In this document: in pieces, positions 1 to 11,051 of the stretch | Layout of the letters: each line of letters opens with the position of its first letter | Position numbering within the stretch: position 1 is the stretch's first letter | Origin: an uncultured OM182 clade bacterium | Lineage (GTDB): Bacteria > Pseudomonadota > Gammaproteobacteria > Pseudomonadales > Azotimanducaceae | DNA length: 64,000 nt | Assembly (NCBI GenBank): GCA_905182025.1 | Contig: CAJJAA010000035.1 | Coordinates: forward strand, 1-64,000 | Reading direction: 5' to 3' | Notes under the pieces: model-generated | Database searches by the model: none | Told to the model about the DNA's origin: nothing | What the model saw: only the letters and a program-made list of their open reading frames with translations | Position numbers and translations under genes: made by a program

Positions 1-314
1 TGGGTGAGCAGGAGTGCAAACTCAGTAGCGATTCGTTGACGGCCAAAATCTACGGCAGCACTTCGATAAAGGAACGTCATCGTCATCGCTATGAAGTGAA
101 TAACCATTATATGGAACAACTTGAGAAAGCGGGTTTGCGAATAGCCGGTCGCTCAACAGATGGCTCATTGGTAGAAGTCATTGAGATTGTTGATCATCCT
201 TGGTTTGTTGCAAGCCAATTTCATCCAGAGTTCACTTCAACACCCCGTGATGGGCATCCACTTTTCATCAGTTTTATAAACGCAGCTCTCGAACAACAAA
301 AATTATCGAAATAA
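1..314 (+). CDS. pyrG: CTP synthase, C-terminal end (partial)
   Basis: This is the 3' end of pyrG; the gene begins upstream of the window and is open from the first bases. CTP synthase aminates UTP to CTP using ammonia released from glutamine by its C-terminal class I amidotransferase domain. The visible residues belong to that domain: [12 protein letters not shown], then [24 protein letters not shown]. The FHPEF segment carries the His and Glu of the Cys-His-Glu glutaminase triad; the catalytic Cys is outside the window. The ending FINAALEQQ is normal for the family. pyrG followed by kdsA and eno is a conserved gammaproteobacterial order. Confidence 0.95.
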   Translation, partial: GEQECKLSSDSLTAKIYGSTSIKERHRHRYEVNNHYMEQLEKAGLRIAGRSTDGSLVEVIEIVDHPWFVASQFHPEFTSTPRDGHPLFISFINAALEQQKLSK

Positions 315-399
315 TGTCGTGTTGATGATCGCGGCATAATGAGACTTAACTTTTCGCCGGTTTTAACGCGTAGATGGCGAGTGAGAGACAATAGAAACT

Positions 400-1251
400 A
401 TGGATATTGAAACGATGAATTTATGTGATTTTACCGTCGGTGATAAAACGCCGTTCTTTTTGATTGCGGGAACCTGTGTCGTTGAGTCAGAGCAGATGGC
501 CTTGGATACAGCTGCGCAACTGAAAGAAGATTGTGACGATTTGGGCATACACTTAATCTACAAGTCCTCCTTCGATAAAGCGAATCGATCCTCAGGCGAA
601 AGCTACCGTGGCCCCGGCTTAGATGTTGGTCTTAAAATTCTTCAGCAGGTAAAGGATGAATTGGGTTTGCCGGTACTAACCGATGTTCATGAAGACACAC
701 CGCTAGATGAAGTATGCGAAGTTGTATCTGTACTCCAAACCCCTGCTTTTCTCTGTCGGCAAACAAACTTTATTCAAAATGTCGCAGCCATGGGGCTTCC
801 CGTTAATATCAAAAAAGGACAGTTTTTAGCCCCTTGGGATATGGTGCACGTCATTGAGAAGGCGCGCGCGACAGGCAATCAAAATATTATGGCTTGTGAG
901 CGTGGTGTGAGTTTTGGTTATAATAATTTGGTTTCAGATATGCGTTCACTTGCAGTGATGAAACAAATAGGTTGCCCCGTGGTTTTCGATGCGACTCATA
1001 GCGTGCAATTACCCGGTGGCCAGGGCGCAAGCTCTGGTGGTCAGAGAGAGATGGTGCCGGTTCTAGCACGTGCTGCTGTGAGCGTTGGTATTCATGGTTT
1101 GTTTATGGAAACCCACCCTGACCCAGATAAAGCCCTCAGTGATGGGCCCAACTCGTGGCCGTTAGGTCGTATGCATGAATTGTTGTCACTTTTGAAAGTT
1201 ATCGACACGACAATCAAATCGAGTAATCTGCCTGAATTGTCAATGGACTAG
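400..1251 (+). CDS. kdsA: 3-deoxy-8-phosphooctulonate synthase (KDO-8-P synthase)
   Basis: KdsA condenses phosphoenolpyruvate with arabinose 5-phosphate to give KDO 8-phosphate, the precursor of the LPS inner-core sugar; it acts in the cytosol. The 283-residue length is normal. The signature KANRSS is at residues 60-65, and the PEP/phosphate-binding region [17 protein letters not shown] is near 166-182. Cys26, His200, Glu237 and Asp248 sit exactly 15 residues beyond the four metal ligands of the metal-dependent Aquifex enzyme (C11, H185, E222, D233). E. coli KdsA has Asn at the first of these positions and is metal-independent, so this enzyme is predicted to be metal-dependent. The gene lies 85 nt after pyrG and is probably co-transcribed with it. 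Confidence 0.96.
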   Translation: MDIETMNLCDFTVGDKTPFFLIAGTCVVESEQMALDTAAQLKEDCDDLGIHLIYKSSFDKANRSSGESYRGPGLDVGLKILQQVKDELGLPVLTDVHEDTPLDEVCEVVSVLQTPAFLCRQTNFIQNVAAMGLPVNIKKGQFLAPWDMVHVIEKARATGNQNIMACERGVSFGYNNLVSDMRSLAVMKQIGCPVVFDATHSVQLPGGQGASSGGQREMVPVLARAAVSVGIHGLFMETHPDPDKALSDGPNSWPLGRMHELLSLLKVIDTTIKSSNLPELSMD

Positions 1252-1361
1252 ATGACAAGCTCGAGAGTTGGCAGGTTTTTTGACCTACGCTCATCGCTTA
1301 TTCTACGATAGACAATAGCGTGGAATAGAAGAGAAAGTATAAATTGTTAGGAGATATTTAA

Positions 1362-2698
<1,337 letters not shown>

Positions 2699-2704
2699 AT
2701 TTTG

Positions 2705-2995
2705 ATGACCGCCTACAAAATCCTCCTAGTGCTGTTGGTTATCACCTTGTTGGTGCTGCAGATGCGACTTTGGATTGGTGAGGGGAGTTATGCGCACGTT
2801 GACGGTCTAGAAAAGAAAGTGGTTGTAGAAGAAGTAACGAATTCAGTTAAAAACGAAAGAAATGAGGTCCTGCGCGCTGAAATCCGTGACCTCAAGAGTG
2901 GCCATGGATCCATTGAAGAAAAGGCAAGAGTCGAACTAGGGCTTATAAAAGAAGGTGAAACATTTTACTTACTGGTTGAACAGGACGAACCCTAA
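2705..2995 (+). CDS. ftsB: Cell division protein FtsB
   Basis: FtsB is a small bitopic inner-membrane protein that joins FtsL and FtsQ in the divisome and links the Z-ring to septal peptidoglycan synthesis. This copy has 96 residues: a membrane segment at about residues 5-20 (ILLVLLVITLLVLQMRLW), then a periplasmic heptad-like region, then the conserved ending EEKARVELGLIKEGETFYLLVE. The family often starts with a short cytoplasmic stub, so the ATG at 2705 is preferred over the TTG one codon earlier. It lies directly after eno and 3 nt before ispD, the usual eno-ftsB-ispD-ispF order. Confidence 0.93.
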   Translation: MTAYKILLVLLVITLLVLQMRLWIGEGSYAHVDGLEKKVVVEEVTNSVKNERNEVLRAEIRDLKSGHGSIEEKARVELGLIKEGETFYLLVEQDEP

Positions 2996-2998
2996 ATA

Positions 2999-3793
2999 AT
3001 GTCCGATTTCTCCGGTACGACCCTGCAAAGTTTAGAAGATGTCACTCTAATAGTGCCAGCAGCGGGCATCGGCCGCAGAATGTCGGGGTCGAAACCTAAA
3101 CAGTACCTGTCGATTGCTGGCAAACCCATATTGGCACATACGCTTCAAAAATTACTGCAACTTAATCCCCTGAAAATAGTTCTGGTCGTGTCTGCGCAGG
3201 ATCGTGAGCACGAGTCGATTGATCTCGTGGATCAATGTGACGTTGTTATTGGCGGGTCGACTCGAGCAGCATCGGTGACCAATGGTCTTGCCAGTTTGAA
3301 TTGCGGAGATAACGATTGGGTCATGGTGCACGACTGTGCCCGGCCCTGTGTTCGAACTGCGGATATCCTTAATTTGTATAATAGATTGCACGACACCGAC
3401 GTCGGTGGAATTCTTGCGGTGCCGGTCTCCGACACACTGAAGAAAATCGTCGCAAGTCATGTTTCGCTATTTCCCGAGCAATCTCATAGGAAGTCTTTGG
3501 ACGATACTTCTCATGCGCCCATAAAGGAGACCATAGAGATTCAGGAGACGCTCGATCGAAGTGAGTTATGGTTAGCGCAAACGCCGCAGATGTTTCGTTT
3601 TGGCATGCTCAAGCAAGCCCTCGCTCAGGCAATTGAATCCGCTATAGATATTACGGATGAGGCATCCGCAATTGAGGCGTCGGGACATTCGCCTCAGATC
3701 GTTGTGGGCAGCAAAGATAATATCAAGATCACAACACAAGAAGACCTCTTATATGCAGCGTTCATACTGTCCCAACAGGAGTCAATCAATTGA
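2999..3793 (+). CDS. ispD: 2-C-methyl-D-erythritol 4-phosphate cytidylyltransferase
   Basis: IspD transfers CMP from CTP to methylerythritol phosphate in the non-mevalonate isoprenoid pathway. The nucleotide-binding signature PAAGIGRRMSGSKPKQY lies at about residues 20-36, HDCARPCV near 103-110, and the C-terminal block AQTPQMFRFGMLKQA and DITDEASAIEASGH follow. At 264 residues it is about 25-30 longer than E. coli IspD. The excess is a polar insertion between VSDTLKKI and LAQTPQ (about residues 155-185), where most homologues have a short loop. The stop overlaps the ispF start, so the two are translationally coupled. Confidence 0.94.
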   Translation: MSDFSGTTLQSLEDVTLIVPAAGIGRRMSGSKPKQYLSIAGKPILAHTLQKLLQLNPLKIVLVVSAQDREHESIDLVDQCDVVIGGSTRAASVTNGLASLNCGDNDWVMVHDCARPCVRTADILNLYNRLHDTDVGGILAVPVSDTLKKIVASHVSLFPEQSHRKSLDDTSHAPIKETIEIQETLDRSELWLAQTPQMFRFGMLKQALAQAIESAIDITDEASAIEASGHSPQIVVGSKDNIKITTQEDLLYAAFILSQQESIN

Positions 3794-4275
3794 GAATTGG
3801 TAGTGGGTTTGACGCACACAGATTTGGTGAGGCGCAGGTTGAATCAATAAAATTGGGTGGCGTATCAGTACCCTTCGATCGTGTTATTGTTGCCCATTCT
3901 GACGGCGACGTGATACTTCATGCGCTGTGCGACGCATTGCTCGGTGCGCTGGCGCTAGGTGATATAGGCAAGCACTTTCCCGACACTGACCCAGCTTTTA
4001 AAAATGCAGACAGCCTTCGGTTGTTAACTGCAAGTTACCAAAAGCTTTCAAGTTTAGGTTATGAACTGGTCAATGCTGATCTGACGCTTATTGCGCAAGC
4101 ACCCCGTGTTGCCAATCACATCGAAGCGATGCAAGAGACAATCGCTGCAACGCTTCAGATCTCGACCGATTGCATAAGCGTTAAGGCGACAACGACAGAA
4201 AAGATGGGTTATATCGGCCGTGAGGAAGGGCTTGCGGCCCAAGCAATCGTGCTCGTGCGTAAAACTGAAGATTAA
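3790..4275 (+). CDS. ispF: 2-C-methyl-D-erythritol 2,4-cyclodiphosphate synthase
   Basis: IspF cyclises CDP-methylerythritol 2-phosphate to the cyclodiphosphate, two steps after IspD in the same pathway. It is a homotrimer with a metal at each interface. The metal-binding N-terminus RIGSGFDAHRFG supplies Asp8 and His10, and HSDGDVILHALCDALLGA supplies the next ligands. The TTEKMGYIGREEGLAAQA ending is typical. The start is the TTG at 3790, which overlaps the ispD stop codon; no ATG fits the family's N-terminus. Length 161 is standard. Confidence 0.95.
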   Translation: MRIGSGFDAHRFGEAQVESIKLGGVSVPFDRVIVAHSDGDVILHALCDALLGALALGDIGKHFPDTDPAFKNADSLRLLTASYQKLSSLGYELVNADLTLIAQAPRVANHIEAMQETIAATLQISTDCISVKATTTEKMGYIGREEGLAAQAIVLVRKTED

Positions 4276-4278
4276 AGC

Positions 4279-5253
4279 ATGAGTTTTATTTTTGAGCCCA
4301 AGCAACTCGACTTTCCTCGCCTCAATGGTCCTGCCGTCGGTTCGGGCATTTTGCGTCAGAGCTGGCAAGACTTTCAGGTTGAAGAGCAATTGGGCTTTGA
4401 GTTAACGGGTGTTGGCGAACATGTTTACCTGAAAATTCGAAAGCGCGGTGCCAACACGGGTTGGGTTTCCGATCGTCTGTCAGAGTTCCTAGGGCTTCGC
4501 TATTTCGATGTCGGATATGCAGGCAAAAAGGATCGACATGCGGTAACGACGCAATGGTTTAGCTGTTGGTTACCCGGTTTGCAGGAACCTGATTTGAGTG
4601 GTTTGAATATTGAGGGTGTTGAACTGTTGGATGTTGTTCGGCATGAGAGAAAACTGCGTATCGGCGCACATGGCGGCAACCGATTTAGGCTGCAGGTAAC
4701 AAACCTCAGTGGCGATCAGGCAATGATTGAAGCGCGATTGGAAATGATTAGCAAAGCTGGTTTTCCCAATTATTTTGGTAAGCAACGATTTGGTATTGAG
4801 GGTAATAACCTAAAGCATGCCCGCATGATGTTTGAAGGAACCAAGTTTGCAAGGAAGAAACGGGGGATTTATTTGTCGGCAGCACGCTCTTGGCTGTTCA
4901 ATCAGCAAGTAGCGGCAATGATTGACGACAGGATAGAGGAAGATAGCTGGAAACCTGATAAGAAACTGTGGTTGTATGGTTTGTCACCTCATCGAGACAT
5001 TACAATTCCGCCATTGTCGGCGCCCGACTTTGAGCAGTGGGGCAAAGGTTTGGAGGAATTTAAAGTTAAGGCCAGTGAAAGACAGATAGGCGTTGTGCCA
5101 TTGGATTTGAAGTGGACCTTTAACGAAGACGGCTTGCTGTTGAGTTTCGACCTGCCACCCGGTGCTTATGCAACCAGTTTAGTACAAGAATTAATTGATT
5201 TTAGCGATGCAGATGATTTTGGTTTTGATTCAAGGTCAGGGGAAAAACATTGA
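4279..5253 (+). CDS. truD: tRNA pseudouridine(13) synthase TruD
   Basis: TruD isomerises uridine 13 of tRNA-Glu to pseudouridine. The catalytic motif GKKDRHA places the nucleophilic aspartate at Asp85. The family motif NYFGKQRFG is at about residues 170-178, and the C-terminal [13 protein letters not shown] is typical. Length 324 is a little short of the E. coli enzyme. In Pseudomonas and E. coli truD is followed by surE and then pcm; here pcm follows at once, so surE is missing. Confidence 0.93.
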   Translation: MSFIFEPKQLDFPRLNGPAVGSGILRQSWQDFQVEEQLGFELTGVGEHVYLKIRKRGANTGWVSDRLSEFLGLRYFDVGYAGKKDRHAVTTQWFSCWLPGLQEPDLSGLNIEGVELLDVVRHERKLRIGAHGGNRFRLQVTNLSGDQAMIEARLEMISKAGFPNYFGKQRFGIEGNNLKHARMMFEGTKFARKKRGIYLSAARSWLFNQQVAAMIDDRIEEDSWKPDKKLWLYGLSPHRDITIPPLSAPDFEQWGKGLEEFKVKASERQIGVVPLDLKWTFNEDGLLLSFDLPPGAYATSLVQELIDFSDADDFGFDSRSGEKH

Positions 5254-5282
5254 TTAAGGGTTTAGATATACAAGGTTCGGGC

Positions 5283-5912
5283 ATGACGTCCCAGCGTACC
5301 CGCAGCCGCATGGTGGCTCGGTTACGTCAACAGGGCATCACGGATGAGCGGGTGCTGGATGTTATTGATGCGATTCCCCGGCATGTGTTCATTGATGAGG
5401 CGCTTGCGCATCGAGCTTATGAAGACACGGCTTTACCAATAGGCTTCAATCAAACCATTTCACAACCCTACATTGTTGCGCGTATGACGGAGGCCTTGTT
5501 TGCCGCAGGACCCCTTACCAAGGTGCTGGAAATCGGTACAGGGTCTGGTTATCAGACGGCAGTGCTGGCGCAGTTGGCTGACAAAATTTATTCCGTTGAA
5601 CGCATTCAAGGTTTGCTCGATAAGGCTAAGGAGCGCTTACGCTTTCTAGGCAATAAGAATACCCAGTTCAAATATGATGACGGTAATATAGGCTGGCCCG
5701 ACCGCGCGCTCTACGACGGCATTATTGTTACCGCTTCGCCCCGCAATCTGCCTAAAGAATTGCTCAATCAACTCGCCCCCGGGGGTCGCTTAATCGTTCC
5801 TGTGGGTGACGAGCGGCAACAACTCAAACGCATCACAAATCATGATGGTGAGTTTGAAATCGAGGTGCTGGAAGATGTTAAGTTTGTGCCGCTACTGGGT
5901 GGCAAGGCGTGA
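5283..5912 (+). CDS. pcm: Protein-L-isoaspartate O-methyltransferase
   Basis: PCM uses S-adenosylmethionine to methylate isoaspartyl residues in aged proteins so that they can revert to aspartate. Visible motifs are [23 protein letters not shown], the active-site loop [15 protein letters not shown] and the SAM-binding [16 protein letters not shown]. The ATG at 5283 begins MTSQRTR, the N-terminus of the Pseudomonas protein; an upstream TTG at 5250 overlapping truD would add 11 residues. The product is 209 residues. Its stop overlaps the start of the next gene (GTGA at 5909), which indicates coupling. Confidence 0.94.
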   Translation: MTSQRTRSRMVARLRQQGITDERVLDVIDAIPRHVFIDEALAHRAYEDTALPIGFNQTISQPYIVARMTEALFAAGPLTKVLEIGTGSGYQTAVLAQLADKIYSVERIQGLLDKAKERLRFLGNKNTQFKYDDGNIGWPDRALYDGIIVTASPRNLPKELLNQLAPGGRLIVPVGDERQQLKRITNHDGEFEIEVLEDVKFVPLLGGKA

Positions 5913-6889
5913 GCGAGTCAGAATCATTAAGCAAACCTCGCGCGCACTTCGTAAAGATTTTTGTCATCGGATTGGTCATGGGGGCAGCCGAAGTTGTACC
6001 CGGCGTATCCGGAGGAACAATTGCTTTTATCACGGGCATTTATCTCCGTTTGATCACAGCTATCCAAAGATTTACGCCTTTCGTGTTTCGAGATTTGTTC
6101 AAAGACGGCATTGCGGCGACCTGGCTGCGACTTGATATTAATTTTCTCTTAACACTGTTAGCCGGCATGTTGACCTCCGTGCTGTTGTTCGCCAGTGGTA
6201 TCCATTACCTGCTCGACAATCATCCGATATTCATCTGGTCATTATTTTTCGGTTTGGTTGTGGCATCGGTCTGGTTGGTCGCCAAGCAAATTACGCGCTT
6301 CGGTTGGGACCTTGGTTTGTATGTCCTTAGCGGTGCTGCCTTTGGGCTAATGGTGTCAAATATCCTGCCGGTTGAATTGTCACCTAGCCCACTTTATCTT
6401 TTTGTAGCCGGTGCTATAGCGATCTGTGCTTGGATTCTGCCGGGTCTTTCCGGTAGCTATTTACTGCTGATTTTTGGGCTTTACCGGGGTGTTATTGAGG
6501 CAATCAAAAATTTCGATATTGAACCACTGTTTTATCTCGGCATGGGTATGCTGCTAGGTATCGTTACGTTCGCGCGTATCCTCGATCGATTGTTTCGCAA
6601 CTATCGTGATGCGACCTTGTCTCTGTTAACAGGCTTTATGCTCGGTTCATTGGCAAAATTATGGCCTTGGCAATATGTGCGCAGTTATCAAATTAAACCT
6701 GACGGCAGCCAAGTGCCTTTGGTTTCGGAGCCGGTGACGCCTATGGCATATTCTGCGATGACGGGGCTTGATTCGGAACTGTTAATGGCGTTGCTTGGTC
6801 TTGTCGTCGGCTTGGGCTGTGTCGTACTTCTGGCATTCCTTTCTGTAACAGAAGCGGAGTCGAAAGATGCTGCTGAAAAGATTGGTTGA
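5909..6889 (+). CDS. DUF368 polytopic membrane protein, probable polyprenyl-phosphate transporter
   Basis: This 326-residue inner-membrane protein has around eight to ten hydrophobic segments and two related signature loops: [21 protein letters not shown] at residues 25-45, and [21 protein letters not shown] in the second half. This internal duplication defines DUF368. Members of DUF368 (PopT) and of the DedA superfamily have been shown to recycle undecaprenyl phosphate across the cytoplasmic membrane for cell-wall and LPS synthesis, so that role is inferred here. The start is GTG overlapping the pcm stop. Its position between pcm and nlpD is unusual compared with the standard pcm-nlpD order. 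Confidence 0.85.
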   Translation: MSESESLSKPRAHFVKIFVIGLVMGAAEVVPGVSGGTIAFITGIYLRLITAIQRFTPFVFRDLFKDGIAATWLRLDINFLLTLLAGMLTSVLLFASGIHYLLDNHPIFIWSLFFGLVVASVWLVAKQITRFGWDLGLYVLSGAAFGLMVSNILPVELSPSPLYLFVAGAIAICAWILPGLSGSYLLLIFGLYRGVIEAIKNFDIEPLFYLGMGMLLGIVTFARILDRLFRNYRDATLSLLTGFMLGSLAKLWPWQYVRSYQIKPDGSQVPLVSEPVTPMAYSAMTGLDSELLMALLGLVVGLGCVVLLAFLSVTEAESKDAAEKIG

Positions 6890-6969
6890 AATGTAATTTT
6901 TTTACAAAAATAGCAATGATATATCTATGCCAAAATAAAGTAGCAAGCAGGGCTAGGCTCAACGCCTTG

Positions 6970-7743
6970 ATGGCATTTTTTTGTCCAAGGCGGCCTGTCG
7001 CAATATTTATTTTTATAGCGTTGAGCGTTGGCTTGGCAAGTGGCTGTTCATCAACTAATGGTGGTGTGCCGGTATTCAACGCAGGTGAGAATATATTTTT
7101 CGGTTCTCGTTCGCACACGGTGCGGCCAGGTGAAACCCTCTACTCGATCGCGTTTCGTTATGGTCTTGATTTTAATGAAATCGCGCGTGCCAATAACATT
7201 AAGTCGCCGTACTTGATTTTTGTGAATCAAAAGATAACGTTGCCGCGCGCTTCCAGCAGTAAGTCAAACAGTACTGACAAGCCGCAGTCAAAATCTAAGA
7301 AGACCAAGAAGACCAAGAAGGCTAAGTCCTCGGCATCCAAGTCACAGCAAAAAACACAGACCAATGATTCGAAAATACAATGGCGTTGGCCCATCAGCGG
7401 TGAGATGGTTGGCGGCTTTTCACTGAGTGGCAAGGTTAATAAGGGCGTTGATCTTCGCGGTAAATTGGGCGAGTCCGTGCTGTCGGCGGGCGACGGCGTA
7501 GTTGTTTATGCGGGCGGTGGGCTGCGAGGTTATAGCAAGTTAGTGATTGTGAAGCACAGTGATCGCTACTTAAGTGCCTACGGAAATAACGGCGCAATTT
7601 ATGTGAAAGAAGGCGATAAAGTCACCGCAGGCGAAAAAATTGCCGTCATAGGATCAAGCGGATCAAAAATTGAGATACTCCATTTCGAGATTCGACGAAA
7701 CGGCAAGCCAGAGAACCCGCTTATTTATTTGCCGAAGAGATGA
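6970..7743 (+). CDS. nlpD: NlpD-like lipoprotein with LysM and degenerate LytM domains
   Basis: NlpD is an outer-membrane lipoprotein that activates the amidase AmiC during septum splitting. The ATG at 6970 gives a proper lipoprotein signal, ending in the lipobox LASGC; an in-frame TTG at 6886 would place 28 more residues before it. A LysM domain (SHTVRPGETLYSIAFRYGL to NQKITLP) follows, then a Lys/Ser-rich linker, then an M23/LytM domain. Catalytic residues are degenerate: NKGVDLRG has Asn where peptidases have His, and LHFEIR has lost the first His of HxH. This is consistent with a non-enzymatic activator. rpoS, which normally follows nlpD, is absent. Confidence 0.9.
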   Translation: MAFFCPRRPVAIFIFIALSVGLASGCSSTNGGVPVFNAGENIFFGSRSHTVRPGETLYSIAFRYGLDFNEIARANNIKSPYLIFVNQKITLPRASSSKSNSTDKPQSKSKKTKKTKKAKSSASKSQQKTQTNDSKIQWRWPISGEMVGGFSLSGKVNKGVDLRGKLGESVLSAGDGVVVYAGGGLRGYSKLVIVKHSDRYLSAYGNNGAIYVKEGDKVTAGEKIAVIGSSGSKIEILHFEIRRNGKPENPLIYLPKR

Positions 7744-7940
7744 CAAGCAATCGCACGGCATTTTATCGATACGGGCAGAACTGAAATTGTATAGCCAGAA
7801 ATGCCAACGACTAAAGCGCTAGGCGTATAGTGCTAGGATTATAGATAGGGGTATTGGACTTGGGCGACAGTGTCTAGCTTGTCTTGCTGAGTAATATCGA
7901 CGGCGCTGGTCTTGAGCGATTGATTCGACCGGAACAAGGA
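7744..7940. other. Intergenic gap where rpoS would be expected
   Basis: In Pseudomonas and enterobacteria rpoS lies between nlpD and the fdxA-mutS side. Here only about 240 nt separate nlpD from the convergent fdxA, and no sigma-factor remnant is seen in any frame. The gap contains short ATAG-rich repeats at 7818-7846 and ends in the hairpin listed separately. Confidence 0.6.
7818..7846. repeat. Degenerate short tandem repeat, two units
   Basis: Two adjacent units, GCTAGGCGTATAGT (14 nt) and GCTAGGATTATAGAT (15 nt), lie in the nlpD-fdxA gap. The ATAG core is shared with the other small intergenic repeats in this window. Confidence 0.5.
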
Positions 7941-7944
7941 TGAA

Positions 7945-7966
7945 ACCGCACAGTTTTGTGCGGCTT
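7945..7966 (-). terminator. Hairpin terminator between nlpD and fdxA
   Basis: CCGCACA at 7946-7952 pairs perfectly with TGTGCGG at 7957-7963 around a 4-nt loop. Read on the minus strand, the stem is followed by a short T-rich run, so it most likely ends the fdxA transcript. It could also serve nlpD on the other strand. Confidence 0.55.
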
Positions 7967-7981
7967 CAGCGATGTAGGCTT

Positions 7982-8305
7982 TTATCTTTCGAGATGTGCC
8001 ATCTTGCCTTTTACGTCGGCCCAGTCTTCTGCATCACCAAGAGGATCTTTCTTCTCAGTGATGTTCGGCCAAATCTCAGCAAGTTCAGCGTTCAATTCAA
8101 GAAATTCCTGCTCATCCTCTGGCAGTTCATCTTCGGAGAAGATTGCGTCGATAGGACACTCAGGTTCACATAAAGCGCAGTCAATGCACTCATCAGGATT
8201 TATGACTAGAAAGTTAGGTCCTTCGTAAAAACAATCTACGGGACAAACTTCTACACAGTCCGTATGTTTGCATTTGATGCATGCATCACTCACCACAAAT
8301 GTCAT
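7982..8305 (-). CDS. fdxA: Seven-iron ferredoxin FdxA
   Basis: A 107-residue soluble ferredoxin carrying one [3Fe-4S] and one [4Fe-4S] cluster. Cluster ligands are visible as Cys9, Cys17 and Cys21 in [19 protein letters not shown], and Cys40, Cys43, Cys46 and Cys50 in [13 protein letters not shown]. The acidic C-terminal extension ([21 protein letters not shown]) is characteristic of the Azotobacter ferredoxin I type. On the minus strand AAGGAAAC forms a good ribosome binding site before the ATG. It lies beside mutS, as in Pseudomonas. Confidence 0.95.
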   Translation of the reverse strand: MTFVVSDACIKCKHTDCVEVCPVDCFYEGPNFLVINPDECIDCALCEPECPIDAIFSEDELPEDEQEFLELNAELAEIWPNITEKKDPLGDAEDWADVKGKMAHLER

Positions 8306-8414
8306 TTATGTTTCCTTATTTATCACGTTAGTATTTAGCAGAAAAAAAAGCATTCTAGCAGCTTTTTAGGCTATCACAATATGTACTCATCGTCAGTTTT
8401 TTGGGTCAGCGAAA

Positions 8415-11051
8415 TCAATTGGCTTGCGTTGAGATACCTTTAAGTTCATACAACAGCTCAAGGGCTTGTCGCGGTGATAAGTCATCCAGCTCGATCGCTG
8501 CAAGTTTTTTGTAGACGGGGGAATCCTGCACAACCGCCTCGGTATCAATTGACTCAGGCGAGGCCAAAAAGAGATCCGATTGTAGCGGTGTCTCTCTGAC
8601 TTCATTGTCCTCTAATTGTTTCAGTTTCATCTTGGCATTTTCAATCACTGATTTTGGTACGCCAGCTAAGCGTGCGACCTGTAAGCCATAGCTTTGGCTC
8701 GCAGGACCGTCCTCGACGGCATACATAAAGATGATGCTGTCGCCGTGTTCCTTCGCTTTTAAATGAATATTAGCGGTGGCCGGTAGTGTGTCCTGCAGAG
8801 TGGTCAGTTCAAAATAGTGGGTCGCGAACAGTGTCATGGCGCGGCTGACTTCTGCGATATAGGTTGCGGTTGCCCAGGCAAGCGAGAGCCCGTCAAAGGT
8901 TGACGTACCTCTGCCAATCTCATCGAGTAGGACCAGTGAATTTTCTGTCGCGTTGTTTAGAATCATTGCGGTTTCTGTCATTTCAACCATGAAAGTCGAG
9001 CGACCGCTGGCCAGATCGTCGGATGAACCGATGCGGGTAAATATGCGATCAACCACACCGATTGTCGCCGATCGAGCCGGCACGAAGCTGCCCATATGTG
9101 CCATCAAGGTAATCAATGCCGCTTGGCGCATGAATGTCGACTTACCACCCATGTTTGGGCCCGTGATAATCAGTAGCTTGCGCTGTTGACCGATCTTTAG
9201 ATTGTTAGCCACAAAAGGTGCGTCTAGCACGTCTTCGACGACTGGATGGCGTCCATCCTCGATTGAGATACCCGGTTTGTCCGTTAACAGCGGTCGGCAT
9301 AAAGACAATGACAAAGCGCGCTCCGACAGATTACAAATAACATCCAATGTGGCGACTGCGGTGAAAGTGATTTGCAGCTTGTTGACTGCAATGACCAGTA
9401 CATCGAGTAGCTCGTCATATAAATGTTTTTCCCGCGCCAATGCGCGACTCTTGCTGCTAAGCGCCTTATCCTCAAATATTTTCAATTCTGGCGTGATAAA
9501 TCGTTCGGCATTTTTGAGAGTTTGACGACGCACATACCGATCGGGCGCTTTCTCCGATTGGCTGCGAGAAATCTCGATATAGTAGCCATGAACGCGGTTA
9601 TAACCGACTTTAAGGCTTGATAAACCGGTCGCTTCGCGTTCTTCAGTTTCAAGTTTGACAAGAAACTCGGCTGCGTTTTCGCTTATGCCGCGCAGTTCAT
9701 CGAGATCTTCATCATAGCCCGTCGCAATGACGCCACCTTCCCGAATAACGACGGGTGGATTGTCTTTAATGGCCGCGGTTAGTGTTGCTGAGAGTTCCGG
9801 ATAAGGCTGACTTTGTTCATTGATCTGCTCAATAAGTGGTGTCGGAATCTCGTCTAAAAGTTGATTCAGTGCCGGTAGTGCGAGTAACGCATTTTTTAGT
9901 CGCTCTAAATCCCGAGGTCTGGCTGACTTCAGCGCGACCCTAGCCAGAATTCGTTCAATGTCTCCAATCGACTTGAGGACTTCACGAATATCTTCAAACA
10001 AATAGTTGTCGAGCAGGTAACCAATGGTGTCGAGTCGTTGATCGAGTATCGCTTTTTGACGAATGGGACGATTGATCCATCGACTGAGCAGGCGACTTCC
10101 CATGGCTGTTGACGTGTTATCCAAAACCGCGAACAGGGTATGCTCATCACCGCCGTTGATGTTTTGTGTCAGTTCTAGGTTGCGCCGTGATGCGCTGTCA
10201 ATAACCACAGCATCATCACGATTGAGCACGTGTAATGTCTGTACGTGTGGCAAGCCTGAACGTTGCGTCTCCTTCACATAGGCGATTAAGCTGCCGGCTG
10301 CTGTGACGGCAACGTGCTTGTCTTCGCAATCAAAGCCACCAAGGTCGTGGACTTGAAATTGTGTGCACAACGTCGTGACGGCTTGTTCATAATTGAATTC
10401 CCACGCGGCTCTGCTGCGAACGCCGACACGTTTGGCAATTGGATCAGGATACGCTGCACCTTCGGCAATAATCATCTCTGCCGGATTCAACCTTGATAGC
10501 TCGGACAGTAGTGCTTCGTCATCGGGTACTTCGATGATCTCGAAACGTCCGCTGCCGAGATCAAGGCAGGCCAGCCCAAGTGCTTCTTCGCCGCGATGGC
10601 AGCAAACAATAAAATTGTCTCGATTAGCGTCCAGTAGTGATTCGTCCGTCAGCGTGCCGGGCGTGATGACGCGCACAACCTGCCTCTCAACGGGGCCCTT
10701 ACTCTCGCTGGGATCGCCAATTTGTTCGCAAATGGCGACCGAAACACCCGCCTTGACCAGTTTAGCCAGATAGCCATCAGCGGCATGAAAAGGCACCCCA
10801 CACATAGGGATAGGTTGACCGTCTGACTGACCGCGAGCTGTCAGCGTAATGTCCAGCAGCTCTGCTGCCTGCTTAGCGTCATCAAAGAACAATTCGTAGA
10901 AATCACCCATTCGATAGAATAACAATTCCTGCGGATGATCAGCTTTGATACGCAAAAACTGTTGCATCATAGGGGTGTGATTGGGTTTTACTGCTTGAGC
11001 TTTTGGCACAGAGACGAATGGGCTCGTTGTGTTGATAGATAGGCTATGCAT
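8415..11051 (-). CDS. mutS: DNA mismatch repair protein MutS
   Basis: MutS recognises mismatches and small loops and recruits MutL. The protein has 878 residues. The mismatch-reading Phe-Tyr-Glu motif is at residues 51-53 ([14 protein letters not shown]), followed by connector, core, clamp and ATPase domains. The Walker A sequence GPNMGGKST lies near residue 630, Walker B appears as [16 protein letters not shown], and the composite-site [10 protein letters not shown] block is present. The C-terminal dimerisation tail is retained ([16 protein letters not shown]). It is divergent from recA, with about 400 nt between them. Confidence 0.97.
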   Translation of the reverse strand: MHSLSINTTSPFVSVPKAQAVKPNHTPMMQQFLRIKADHPQELLFYRMGDFYELFFDDAKQAAELLDITLTARGQSDGQPIPMCGVPFHAADGYLAKLVKAGVSVAICEQIGDPSESKGPVERQVVRVITPGTLTDESLLDANRDNFIVCCHRGEEALGLACLDLGSGRFEIIEVPDDEALLSELSRLNPAEMIIAEGAAYPDPIAKRVGVRSRAAWEFNYEQAVTTLCTQFQVHDLGGFDCEDKHVAVTAAGSLIAYVKETQRSGLPHVQTLHVLNRDDAVVIDSASRRNLELTQNINGGDEHTLFAVLDNTSTAMGSRLLSRWINRPIRQKAILDQRLDTIGYLLDNYLFEDIREVLKSIGDIERILARVALKSARPRDLERLKNALLALPALNQLLDEIPTPLIEQINEQSQPYPELSATLTAAIKDNPPVVIREGGVIATGYDEDLDELRGISENAAEFLVKLETEEREATGLSSLKVGYNRVHGYYIEISRSQSEKAPDRYVRRQTLKNAERFITPELKIFEDKALSSKSRALAREKHLYDELLDVLVIAVNKLQITFTAVATLDVICNLSERALSLSLCRPLLTDKPGISIEDGRHPVVEDVLDAPFVANNLKIGQQRKLLIITGPNMGGKSTFMRQAALITLMAHMGSFVPARSATIGVVDRIFTRIGSSDDLASGRSTFMVEMTETAMILNNATENSLVLLDEIGRGTSTFDGLSLAWATATYIAEVSRAMTLFATHYFELTTLQDTLPATANIHLKAKEHGDSIIFMYAVEDGPASQSYGLQVARLAGVPKSVIENAKMKLKQLEDNEVRETPLQSDLFLASPESIDTEAVVQDSPVYKKLAAIELDDLSPRQALELLYELKGISTQAN

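Noticed and set aside
6886-6969. Upstream TTG start for nlpD
   Set aside because: It would put 28 residues before the lipoprotein signal; the ATG at 6970 begins it properly.
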